Source of the DNA: Lotus japonicus
Taxonomy: Eukaryota; Streptophyta; Magnoliopsida; Fabales; Fabaceae
Direction of reading: 5' to 3'
Assembly (NCBI RefSeq): GCF_012489685.1
Contig: NC_080043.1
Location: 66,891,920 to 66,955,919, forward strand
Length of the DNA: 64,000 bases
The notes beneath the pieces are model-generated. The model was given only the letters and a program-made list of their open reading frames with translations. It made no database searches and was not told the origin of the DNA. Below are positions 1-9,855 of this stretch, one piece after another. The first letter of the stretch is position 1, and the number at the start of each line of letters is the position of its first letter. The position numbers were made by a program, and so were the translations under genes.

Positions 1-3
1 AGT

Positions 4-1209
4 GTGAAGAGTAAGAGGAAGCAAAAGGAAGCAAAGGCTCCCACTGAGAAGAAGCAGAGGAAGATTCCAGTTGAAGTTGAAGACTCTGAGTCAGATGTTG
101 AAGTCGGTGTTCAGGACATTCGATCTTCTGATAAAAAGAAGTTTTCTGGTAAGCGTGTTCCTCAGAATGTTCCTGCTGTCCCTATTGATAGAGTGTCCTT
201 CCACTTAGAAGAGAATGTTCAGAAGTGGAAGTTTGTTTGCAAGAGAAGAATGGCCAAGGAAAGGGATGTTGGTTCTGATGTTCTTGAATGCAGAGATGTT
301 ATTGCACTTATTGAGAAAGCAGGTCTGATGAAGACTGTTCAGAATGTTGGAAGGTGCTATGAGAAGCTTGTGAGAGAGTTCCTGGTGAATCTCTCTGTTG
401 ATGTGGGACTTCCTGATAGTGCAGATTTCAGAAAAGTCTATGTACGGGCTGAATGTGTATTGTTTTCACCTGCTGTGATCAATCAAGCACTTGGAAGAAG
501 TGCTATTGAATTTGTTGATGAAGAAGTGTCCATGGATGTTGTGGCCAAGGAACTTAGCGCTGGTTATGTGAAGAAGTGGCCTAGCAAGAAGCTGCTCTCT
601 ACTGGAAATCTGAGTGTGAAGTATGCTATTCTTAACAGGATTGGTGCTGTGAATTGGGTTCCTACTCAGCATACTTCTGGAGTTTCTGCAACGCTTGCCA
701 AATTAATCTATCGGATAGGCAAGTCTATTGATTTTGATTTTGGAACTTTTGTGTTTGAGCAGACATTGAAGCATGCTGATACTTGTGCTGTGAAGCTGCC
801 TGTTTCGTTTCCATCACTTCTTACTGAGATCATTCTGAAGCAACATCCTCAGATTCTCAGAGCTGATGATGTGGCTATGTCTTGTGGTGTTCCAATCACT
901 TTGGATCAACGTTTGTTTATGGACCCACATGTTCTCGACATTGCCTTACCAACTAGCAAAACATCTGCGCCTACTGTGACTGCATCTGACACTAAGGCCA
1001 TAATTGCTGAATTACTGGAAGTCTCCAAGGCTTTACAAGAAACAATCCGGGTGAGTACTGCCAGGAAGCTCAAAGTTGATGCGTTGCTACTCAAGTTACA
1101 AGAAGAAGAACGTCAAGATGTTGAACAAAGCGACGAGGAGGAAGGATCTGAAGCAAGTACAGAGAGAAGTGCCGAAGGTTCCAAGGAAAAGTCCGGTTCT
1201 GAAGCATAG
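4..1209 (+). CDS. Sirevirus env-like / plant-transposon protein (5' partial)
   Basis: An open frame runs in from the left edge (the codon before position 4 is also open), so the true start is probably outside the window. The product is hydrophilic. It begins with a Lys/Arg-rich basic stretch and an acidic patch (residues 1-50), has a globular middle (about 60-300) and ends in a Glu/Ser-rich acidic tail (about 360-401). I recognise the middle as the domain often annotated 'putative plant transposon protein', found in the env-like ORF after pol in Sireviruses. It is followed by about 900 bp of repetitive non-coding DNA, polypurine tracts and a 3' LTR, which is the expected Sirevirus order. I see no clear membrane segment, so a real envelope role is not supported. 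The frame is undamaged over 401 codons, suggesting a fairly young copy. Confidence 0.6.
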   Translation: MKSKRKQKEAKAPTEKKQRKIPVEVEDSESDVEVGVQDIRSSDKKKFSGKRVPQNVPAVPIDRVSFHLEENVQKWKFVCKRRMAKERDVGSDVLECRDVIALIEKAGLMKTVQNVGRCYEKLVREFLVNLSVDVGLPDSADFRKVYVRAECVLFSPAVINQALGRSAIEFVDEEVSMDVVAKELSAGYVKKWPSKKLLSTGNLSVKYAILNRIGAVNWVPTQHTSGVSATLAKLIYRIGKSIDFDFGTFVFEQTLKHADTCAVKLPVSFPSLLTEIILKQHPQILRADDVAMSCGVPITLDQRLFMDPHVLDIALPTSKTSAPTVTASDTKAIIAELLEVSKALQETIRVSTARKLKVDALLLKLQEEERQDVEQSDEEEGSEASTERSAEGSKEKSGSEA

Positions 1210-2106
1210 TTTGCTTTGATTTTGATCTTGTCTTTTGTTTTGGATGCACCCTTTGCAAATTTGTGCTAAAAAGGGGGAGTAGTTTTAAGTTTCAGATCAG
1301 AAGAAATTTGTTTTTGAGCAGTTTTGTGGTTCAGAAGTTGTTTATGTTCAGAAGTTTGAGGTTCAGAAGTTGGTTCTGTTCAGATGTTTCAGTTCAGAAG
1401 ATGTTTTAGTTCAGAAGATGTTTTTGTTCAGAAGTTTGTTCTGTTCAGATGTTCGCAGATCAGAAGATGTTTTAGTTCAGAAGATGTTTTAGATCAGAAG
1501 ATGTTTTAGATCAGAAGTTTGTTTTTGTTCAGAAGTTTGTTTTGTTCAGATGTTCGCAGATCAGAAGTTGTTTTTGTTCAGATGTTCGCAGATCAGAAGT
1601 TTGTTTTGGTTCAGATGTTCATGTTCTCAGAAGTTGTGAGAAGTTGCTTCTGTTTCTACTGTGCTATGTGTGTTCTGATAGTGTTAGCTCTGGTCTGAAG
1701 ACAAGTTCAAGACGATGGCTATGTTTGTTTTCTGAAATGTTACTTCTGATGAGCAGTATTTTCTTCTGATGAGCAGTATTTCTGATGGTGCTTCTGATGA
1801 GCAGTATTTCTGTTAGTTGTTCTTCTGGGTATGTGCTGCCAGCTTCTGATGGTAGTATTTCTGATACGATGATGTTCAAGCTAATCTATTTTGGTGTCAT
1901 CATGTGCTAAGGCTGATTGTACCTTTGGTTTTGTGTTTGTGCTGCTAAAGTGTTTTGTTCCGACTATGCCTTCTGAAGTATGATAGTGGGTTGTGTAGAT
2001 GCGTTTGTTTGAGGGGGAGTTCTGACTAAGGGGGAGAGTTTTTTCTCTAGTTTTTATCCTCTCTGATTGTGAGTTGTTTTAGACAAAATTTGACAAAGGG
2101 GGAGAT
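1210..2106 (+). other. Sirevirus 3' non-coding region with repeated polypurine tracts
   Basis: Between the env-like ORF and the 3' LTR the sequence is full of short tandem copies of TTCAGAAG-type motifs (about 1290-1660), then GATGAGCAGTATTTCT repeats (about 1745-1815). Four G-rich polypurine tracts of the form AAGGGGGAG occur at about 1268-1280, 2011-2020, 2028-2038 and 2095-2106. The last directly abuts the LTR and would prime plus-strand synthesis. Multiple polypurine tracts are a known Sirevirus trait. No gene is seen here. Confidence 0.6.
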
Positions 2107-2982
2107 TGTTGGAACATGTTGCCTTGCATTTTGTCAAAACAACAGATTGTCGAAGCAGATGCCGTGGCATCTGACCTCGTGAAGCTAGGACATCAGTCCT
2201 CAGCTTGTGTTTCTGTTATGGGCCTTCTGAAGATTTGCTGAAGATATGTTTTTGAGTTACTTGAGGAGCAAGTAACTATCTCAGAAGGGTTTTAGTTGTT
2301 GGGTTGTTATTTGTTGAAACAATCTTTGTTAAAAGATTGATTTCTATCTTTACTTGTGCAGTAAGAAACCGAATCTATCAAGATTGCGTTTTCAAATTGC
2401 TGTTATTGGAATCTGTTTCTTCAGCCCGTGCTAACCCTAAAGCCCATGCTACCGCTGCTGAAGTCTATAAAAGGATGAAGACCTATAACGTGAAGCGGAC
2501 CGAAGCTGATAGAGAGAGATCGTGTGTTTTAGGATTTGTTAGTGTGCTTCGTTCTTTGTTATTTGTGAATCCTCTTTGCTCACTGATTCTATAAAGCAAA
2601 GAAGGGTTCTGTGTTGTTTGATTACATTCAAACTCTGATTGTTCATTGTGTTTACCAATCACTGTGGCAGTGATTGAGAGAAAGTGAGAGGGGCTCTCAT
2701 ACTTAGGTTGAGATTCTAAGTAGAAATACACTGGGTAGATTAGGAAGTGAACTATGAACTGAGGTGTTCATGAGTGTCTGTAATTCCTGAATCTTGAGAT
2801 AGTGGATTTCCTTTCTTTGGGTGCAAACCCTCCAGACGTAGGTGAAAGTTTTCACTGAACTGGGTTAACAACTTCTGAGTGTTATTGTTTTGTTGTTAAG
2901 TTTTGTTTATTGTTAAGCGATTGTCGAACCTCTTGTCCCAGCATCGTGTAGGACAATCGTATCAGAGGGAACCTGAATTACA
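2107..2982 (+). mobile_element. 3' LTR of a Sirevirus-like Ty1/copia element
   Basis: The LTR starts TGTTGGAACATG immediately after the polypurine tract AAAGGGGGAGAT. The end at about 2982 is inferred because the remnant LTR near 6190-6835 ends with the same phrase (ACCTGAATT..CA). A promoter-like TATAAAAG lies near 2466. Length is about 876 bp. The 5' LTR lies outside the window, so no TSD can be tested. Confidence 0.6.
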
Positions 2983-3010
2983 GTTGGATTTCCTCATCTT
3001 TTTTACTTTT

Positions 3011-3204
3011 AAGGGTGTGATATTCAATTTCATTGAATATATTGTTTTTATCTCGACGTCATGAAGACGTTTGTGCATTCTTTCCTTTATTGCAGTCATG
3101 AGCGGTTAAGAGTGTAATATTCAATTTCATTAAATGTATTGTTTTCATCTGGGCGTCATGATGACGTTTGTGCATTCTTTCCTTTATTGCAGTCATGAGC
3201 GGTT
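3011..3204 (+). repeat. Two-copy 97-bp tandem duplication
   Basis: The stretch at 3011-3107 is repeated at 3108-3204 with about ten differences. Both units contain the phrase CAATTTCATT and end TTGCAGTCATGAGCGGTT. A weaker relative of the CAATTTCATTGA phrase recurs at about 25640-25850. Confidence 0.8.
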
Positions 3205-3308
3205 AGTTTTTCATTGTACATGAGTTATTACATGATAAATAAGCTCTTATCGTTGTGATTAAAATTTGTTGCTTGAGCTCTAGGTTCAATGTTCGATCAT
3301 CATAAGTC

Positions 3309-4285
3309 GACGATGACTTCCGTGGGTCAGTTAAAAACTGACTCACGGTGGTACACTTTAAAAAATTTATTGTAATGACAGTAATGTCCTTAACTTATTT
3401 ATTTCTTGGACAATATTATCCTCATCTTCTCCACTACTTTTCTGGGTTCTGGCACTGTTCTTCCCTACACATAGCTCCTTCAAACTCAAATCCACGGTTG
3501 CAACCATTGTTGCAGACCCAGTCAATCAAGTTTAATTAAGGAATGACAAGTTTGAAACTTTATGATAGGTAAGATCAAACTATTTATGGCAGGCCAACTC
3601 AATCACAAACAAAACCCAAATCAAAGCCCCAAAAAATAAATCTTGTATGATGGAGATTGTGTTAATCAAATTGGAGGACCACGAAGCCAATTGGCATGGA
3701 AGTTCCTAGCAACGGAGAGCATAAACAATGTCGGAGAGGTTGAGATATTCGGTGATGCCAGAGGAGAGATGGGAGAGCGAACTTCTCATAGATCTGGACC
3801 ATGATTGTGCCGTCGGAGTGGGTGGTCTGTGGTCACAAGGACATGCATGATCTTCTAGGGGTGCTAATGATGATGTTTTCTTGAGGTTTGATGTTCTATG
3901 TTACCAAGAACTGCAACTTGCCTTTCATCTGGGCTCCTATGTTTTCATTTTATCAGAAAAGTTGCTTAATTTTGATGGGATTGTGTGGGTGAAGGACATA
4001 AAAATAGTGAAATCTCTTCTGGCAAAACTTTCGTTCATAGGAGTTGAGTGGGTGAAGAAGACGGCGGTCGCCGATGAGCTGAGGTAACAGAGGTGAGTTG
4101 AGGCGGTGAAGAGGTAGAAGATGTCTGGTAATGGGTGAGGAATTAAAATAGAGGATATCAAGGTAATTGAATTTTATCAGCATCCTTAATCTTAACCTTC
4201 TAATTTTAAAATAATAAATCCAATGGTCTTCATCAAATTGCACCACGGTGAATCACTTTTTTAGTGACTCACCGAAGACAGAACC
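3309..4285. mobile_element. Mutator-like non-autonomous element (9-bp TSD)
   Basis: A perfect 9-bp direct repeat TCATAAGTC flanks the element (3300-3308 and 4286-4294). The ends form terminal inverted repeats of about 45 bp (left GACGATGACTTCCGTGGGTC, right reverse complement GGTTCTGTCTTCGGTGAGTC). Each end also holds a small palindrome around GACTCAC. A 9-bp TSD with long inverted ends is typical of Mutator-like elements. There is no transposase. The interior (about 3640-4140) has short open frames and higher GC and could include captured gene DNA, but I recognise no protein. Confidence 0.6.
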
Positions 4286-4294
4286 TCATAAGTC

Positions 4295-5898
4295 ACACTA
4301 GTGGTTAGATCTTGGACTTTTAGAACACTTGGGTCATAATTGTGATGACAACGTAGAGTGCGTTCGTATCAGCTTTATTTTTTTTAAAAAAAATCACTTT
4401 TTAAATTAAAAATCTTTTTTTTAAAATTTCAAGATGTTTGTTTTTGTTTTTTTAAATCATTATTTAAAAAATATGAAATCAGATTATTTGAAAAAGTTAC
4501 TTTGATTAGCTTATCGGAAAAATCTATTATAATATATTGGAAAGATAATAAAAAAAGTGATTTTTTTTAGTATAACCAAACACAAATCAGCATATGGTTT
4601 TCTTTAGTGTCTCTAAAAAAGAATATATTTCTTTAGACAATTGAAAATCATTTTTTTAATCTGAATCAGAGACACTTAGGGCCCTTTTGTCAATATTTAA
4701 AATAAAGTGATTTTACTTTTGATAAATAATTGACTTTATTTTAAGCGATTTATTAGAAAAGCAGAATTCGTTTATGTTTGCCTACAAATATAATAAGTGT
4801 TTTTCATGTGGTTTTAAATTTTTTAGATATAAAATTAGAAAAGTACTTTTGTATAAAATTACATTAAGGACATAAAATACACTTTTCCTATACATGTTTG
4901 AGTAGTAATTTTTTTAATTATTATTCAAATAATTTTTCAGAAAGCAAAAGAATACATTAATCACAACTTTGAAAACAAAGTTGAAAAGGAAACAAAGCAG
5001 GCAATAGTGATTAGTAACATAAAAAAACTAATCACCCACTGTGAAGGATAGTCCCTAGAGAAAGAAAAAAACCCATAAATATATTACTATTACAAGTAAA
5101 TGTTTTTTTATAAAATTATATGATTAAAAAATTAAACTAAAGGTAAATTTCATTAAGTTTTATAGAATTATAGAAGAGAAAAAATTATAAGAATAATTAA
5201 AATAATTATTTTTATGTAAAAACAACACTATCAAACTATTTTCATTGTTAATTAATTATCATTAAATTTGAAACTAGTTAATGAGTAGGGTCGTACAGGT
5301 CACAAGGTCAAACAGACCTGGGCCTTAGGTCCCCGAAAAAAAATAGTTTGTATACTTTTTTTTTCTAGAATAGATAGTCCACTAGCACAGTCCCGTTTCT
5401 TAGTGGTTGGGCAATTATTGAAAAAAAAAATGATTGCTTAGAAGCATTATTGTTGGGCTGATTTTGTTTTCAGAAAAGCCAAAAGGTTAGCCCAAGACAA
5501 TTTATGAATAGGCCTGTTGCTATTATTAACAAAAAAAAACTTTGCTATTTCATATTTTGGAATAACAAGTATGAAACAATTTGGAAAGTTAGAAATTCTA
5601 AGTCTAACGATAATTAATAATAAACAGTAACGACTAACAATAAATAGAACAATTTCTTTTGCTTATACATATCATTGTTAAGTTTGTTATTTTGCTCATG
5701 GTTTGACTGTTTTCATCTCAAAGAAAAAACTAACATTGTTTCTACACTAACGTGAATTATCAACTGTTGCAGAATCTCATTATTTCATTTCCTGACTTCT
5801 TGCTTTCCAGGTTCTATTGTTCATCATTTTTTATTTATTTGTATAATTTCCTTATTATTTTATTTATACTTTTATATTTTTATTATTGCAATAAAAAA
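4295..5898. other. AT-rich intergenic DNA, no gene seen
   Basis: Long A and T runs with dispersed AAAATCACTTTTT and TAAAATAAAGTGATTTT motifs suggest eroded MITEs (about 4340-4680 and 4680-4760). No coding similarity is visible on either strand. Confidence 0.4.
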
Positions 5899-6085
5899 TG
5901 TCAAATAGAAAGTATGAATCTAGTTTGAAAAATTGAAGAAAAACATAAACGTTGAAAAACTAATTGAATCTCAACGTGGTCCTCTTTATAAATTTGTTAC
6001 TATTCATAAAAATAATGTAGAAATAAGTTTGATATGTGAAAAAATGTGTTCCAGATTTAGTCTGAGTTGGTTGTTTTATTATTTG
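5899..6085 (+). pseudogene. N-terminal scrap of a hAT / TTF-type (ZMYM1-like) transposase
   Basis: An ATG at 5899 opens a reading MSNRKYESSLKN. A one-base frame change then continues as KKNINVEKLIESQRGPLYKF. The pattern 'xKYxSGxEKRKxx...ELIESQxGxxxKF' is the N-terminal signature of plant TTF-type / ZMYM1-like hAT-derived proteins. The similarity fades within 60 residues and the frame then runs into unrelated DNA and the LTR remnant. It is a decayed fragment with no catalytic part. Confidence 0.4.
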
Positions 6086-6189
6086 AACAAATCTGGTGAA
6101 GAAAGATTTGTTTCTATTTTATCTTGTGGAGAAAATATGTTTGTGATCAAAGCTTTGACAAGAAGATTTGTTCCATATTTAAGCTTATA

Positions 6190-6835
6190 GACTCTGGTTT
6201 TGCAAGCCCATTGAAGATCAAAGGCGGCTGAAGAATTGCTACTTAAGAAGACCTAACCCTAGCTGCTGAATGGTGGATTGTGTGTTGTGTTGCTTGAGCA
6301 AGAGCGTGTGTTTTAGGGTTTGTTTCTCTTTGAATCCACTGTTATTTGTAAACCACTATATTGCCATCATTGATTGTCATAAGACATAGAGTTTGTTTGT
6401 TTTAGTTGAGTTGTAATCTTTTTATCTTTATCCTGTTTTGTATATTCAATCACTGTGGTAGTGTTTGTGAGAGAAAGTGAGAGGTGTCTCATACTTAGGG
6501 GGAGTTCTAAGTAATAAGCCAGTGGTAGAAATTGGTAAGAAAGGCCTTGAACATAGGCTGTTCATCTAAGACCTTGTGTACTTGATTCTCTATAATAGTA
6601 GATTATCTTTCTCGGGTTGATACCCTCCAGATGTAGGTGATGTTGCACTGAACTGGGTTACTAGTTCACTGTGTTCTTCTTTATTGTTTTATTGTTTTAA
6701 TACTGTGTTGCACTTGTGAATTATCTCCTGTACGCTACACATGTTGTCCTGGACATTGTGCAGAACATCTGTCATGTGCATGAATGTCCAAGACGTTATG
6801 TTTGACATCTGTCCTGAGCGTGAACCTGAATTTCA
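6190..6835 (+). mobile_element. Partial Sirevirus LTR remnant
   Basis: This segment aligns with the right two thirds of the LTR at 2107-2982. Shared phrases are GAGAGAAAGTGAGAGG, TCATACTTAGG, CCCTCCAGA.GTAGGTGA, CACTGAACTGGGTTA and the terminal ACCTGAATT..CA. The left end of the LTR is missing or eroded and no internal region follows. It marks an older insertion of the same family. Confidence 0.6.
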
Positions 6836-6911
6836 GGATTTATATGCTTTCCATGTGTATTATGATTGGTTAAACATCTTTCGCAAAGATGCGATGTAAT
6901 TGGTGATTTGA

Positions 6912-6915
<4 letters not shown>

Positions 6916-6954
<39 letters not shown>
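6916..6954. repeat. (AT)n microsatellite
   Basis: About 19 perfect AT dinucleotides. It abuts the inverted pararetrovirus fragment and so marks a rearrangement breakpoint. Confidence 0.9.
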
Positions 6955-6956
<2 letters not shown>

Positions 6957-7112
6957 TCGGGCTTTTGTAGGTATATCTTTCTCATTAAATCCATCTACAT
7001 AAGGTAATTCTATTGTATGTATTTTTCTATGATGAAAAGCCATTGGATTTAGATCACATAAATCCTTTTCTATTCTGTTTTGAAAATTCTTAATAATTTT
7101 TTGAATATTAGA
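6953..7112 (-). pseudogene. Inverted pararetrovirus RT N-terminal fragment
   Basis: Read on the minus strand, this segment is nearly identical (about 110 bp with one difference noticed) to the plus-strand protease-RT junction at about 10202-10313. Its outer 50 bp are a more diverged version of the linker just before it. It lies head-to-head with the sense RT piece that starts near 7113. The inversion must have arisen during or after integration. Confidence 0.75.
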
Positions 7113-9095
7113 TCTTTGAAGCTGTTCAAGAGGACAGATATAAAACCGCTTTTGTCGTCCCTTTTGGTCATTTTGAATGGAATGTCATGCCACAGGGTCT
7201 AAAGAATGCACCTAGTGTTTTCAAAAGGTATAGACCAACATATTCAGCATTTAGAGAAATTTATAAAAATTATTAAAGAAAATGGATTAGTAGTTTCAGC
7301 AAAAAAGATGAAAATCTTTGAGACTAAAACAAGATTTTTAGGTTACGAAATTCATCAGGGGCAAATTACCCCGATACAAAGATCATTAGAATTTGCAAAA
7401 AACTTTCCAGATGAACTAAAAGAAAAAACTCAGTTACAAAGATTTTTAGGATGCGTTAATTATGTAGCAGACTTTATCCCTAATATAAGGATAATTTGTG
7501 CTCCTTTGTTCAAAAGGCTCAGAAAAAATTCCCCACCTTGGACCGAGGAGATGAGCCACAGTGTTAGGGAAGTTAAGAAATTAGTACAAAGCTTACCCTG
7601 TTTAGGGATACCAGATCCAGAAGCTTCATTAATCATAGAAACAGATGCCTCAGAACTTGGGTATGGAGGGATACTTAAACAAGTAAAACCCCAGTTTGCA
7701 AAAGAACAAATTGTTAGATATCATTCAGGTATTTGGCACCCAGCTCAACAAAAATATTCCACAGTCAAAAAAGAAATTCTTTCAATAGTTTTATGTGTTC
7801 AAAAATTCCAAGATGACGTTTTTAACAAAAAGTTTTTGATAAAAACTGATTGTAAAGCAGCACCTTCAGTCCTACAAAAGGATGTTCAGAATTTAGTTTC
7901 AAAACATATTTTTGCTAGATGGCAATCATTACTTTCTTGCTTTGATTTTGAAATAACTCATATTAAAGGAGACAATAACTCCCTTCCAGATTTCCTAACA
8001 AGAGAATTTTTAAGGGAAAGCATGAGTGAGAAACCAAAATCAAAAGATCAATATGGACCCCCACTGGGTTCATCATCATCATCAAACTCAAAAGCAATTG
8101 CAGCGACACCTCTTAAGATTGCTGGGTCCTCAACACCAACTACTCCTTCAAAATCCTCTCAAAGACTCACTACCTCCCAAATTGTCAAGACACCTCCTCA
8201 AAAAGCCTTGTTAGTCCCACTGACTAACAAATATACAGTATTAACTCAAAACTCTTCAAAATCCCCTGTCAAACCAGAACAAACCGAATATCTGGAAAAA
8301 CCAGAAGGTTTGCCATACCTCATTATAGAAAAAGAATATTTCAATTTAAATCCAAGGGAGATAGCCACCCAGATATTTCCTCCTAACTTTCATTATGTCC
8401 CCGGACACCCTAAAAAGACCAGATTATTCTATGAATTCATTCTCGTCGATTCTGATTCCATAGAAGTCACCCATAATCCAGATAAACAAGGAGAAATAGC
8501 TTTCTCCAAAATTAAAATTCTCAAATTTCTTTCAGCCCAAGACTGGAATGCTCCCCTTCATTACTTCAAACAGTTTTCCAGACAGTTTGATCCTCCTAGT
8601 TATAATTACTTTGATTATACGGATGCTTGGTATTACGCCTTGTATCTCAGACCATTTCAACATTCCTGGTTCATCTGGTTTCAAAAGGGAATTTCTTTAA
8701 AATTTCCACAGTGGTTTAAAGTCTGGTTCTATCAAATAGGACTAGATGAGTCTATCTTCCCTGAAGAAGTTAAACCATTATTCAAATACTTTGTTCAAAG
8801 AACTAATTTCATCATGGAAGACCAACTCCTTATGTTCACAGCTTCTCAAGCCATCTGCTGGATTATGACTTGGGATTGGAAATCTGTTCAAATTTTTGAA
8901 GACACTGAGCTCTACCAACTTTATCGTATCTTTAGGATAAAGTGGTGGGCAAAATTCAATATTTCCTTAATTCAACAAACCAAGATTGAAGCATGGATAA
9001 GGACTTATCATCTTACTCAACAAAGCAAGAAACAGTTGTCATCTTCACCCATCCCCCAACTTACTCAAGAAGCTTCATTTTTGCAAGAAAAATAA
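7113..9095 (+). pseudogene. Endogenous pararetrovirus-like RT (broken), RNase H and C-terminal extension
   Basis: About 30 codons of an RT palm segment are readable from about 7117 to 7230. The frame then changes, and a 629-codon open frame from 7206 carries the RT thumb/connection, RNase H and a long tail. The RT stretch that should carry the YxDD catalytic loop is absent at the junction. RNase H looks complete in its acidic residues: Asp147, Glu190, Asp215 and Asp262 of the open frame. Residues 271-360 are a Ser/Pro/Lys-rich linker. Residues 360-629 form a Trp/Phe/Tyr-rich domain I cannot name. No integrase follows, which favours a caulimovirid over a Ty3/gypsy element. With no RT active site it cannot replicate. 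A Ty3-related alternative is not fully excluded. Confidence 0.65.
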
Positions 9096-9101
9096 AAAAT
9101 C

Positions 9102-9269
9102 ATGGCAGAATTAGCATCAGCCAGCTCGCCAGAAGAATTCCAAAAAAGATTGGACATGGTGTCTGGGAGTCAAAAGTCGGATTCAGATACTTCATCAGTC
9201 AATAGTCAAAATTACCTTCAAGATAATGGAGATGACTGTTTAGGAATCAATTATCATCCATTTACCTGA
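9102..9269 (+). CDS. Small downstream ORF of the pararetrovirus-like element (55 aa)
   Basis: An ATG six bases after the stop of the large frame opens a 55-codon reading (MAELASASSPEEFQKRLDMV...) rich in Ser, Asp and Gln, ending at TGA 9267-9269. Such close spacing is common between consecutive ORFs on a pararetroviral polycistronic RNA. It may be the start of a longer ORF truncated here. I do not recognise the family. Confidence 0.3.
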   Translation: MAELASASSPEEFQKRLDMVSGSQKSDSDTSSVNSQNYLQDNGDDCLGINYHPFT

Positions 9270-9690
9270 TAGGTAACCAGATATGATTGCAAAAGACAAA
9301 GGGGTCATCATCAAGATTCTTCATCATGGCAGACAAAGAACCTGCTTTTATCATCATTAAAGTTCCTACTTTTGTAACCATAGTTACTTTGTGTAAACCG
9401 TAGTTACTTTTTGTATAACCATAGTTACCTTTATGAAAACCAGAGTTACTTTTCAAAATTAACCATGGTTATGGTTTGTATAAATAGATACCTAAGAGTT
9501 GTAAGAGGGGCATCGGGTTCTTTCCCTAGCTCTTCTCTTCTCTCTCTCTATCTTCTATATTTCCGAATGCGTGTAACTTTGAACTTTCAATAAGAAAAGC
9601 TTGTTTCAGTAAGTTCTTCTTCTGATTTCTCTTTATTTACTCTTCAATGATGAACTGTATCTTCCGCAAACTCTGGTATCAGAGCCTTTT
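9270..9690 (+). promoter_or_regulatory. Pararetrovirus-like intergenic region: promoter, polyA signal and tRNA-Met primer site
   Basis: In order: four imperfect repeats containing AACC(A/G)TAGTTAC (about 9373-9450), a TATA box TATAAATA (9479-9486), a pyrimidine-rich CT stretch (about 9525-9555), a polyA-type signal AATAAG (9589-9594) and TGGTATCAGAGC (9674-9685). The last is the sequence complementary to the 3' end of initiator tRNA-Met. The same order would fit U3-R-U5-PBS of an LTR, but the neighbouring coding content lacks integrase. About 165 bp of leader-like DNA follow before the protease remnant. Confidence 0.55.
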
Positions 9691-9855
9691 CCCGTGAGGG
9701 AAGGGTTCTGGGATCAGACTGGTTGTTATTGGTTTTAATCTATTGTTTTTCTAAAAACTTGTTTCTGCTTACCGTTTTCATTAATCACCCCTGTTATTAT
9801 CGCCAAGGCCTTAAGAACTTAGTGTGAGGTAGTTAATAGCGCAAATGGATCAAAA

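Noticed and set aside
466..1094. Minus-strand ORFs under the env-like gene
   Set aside because: Shadows of the 401-codon plus-strand frame with no protein similarity.
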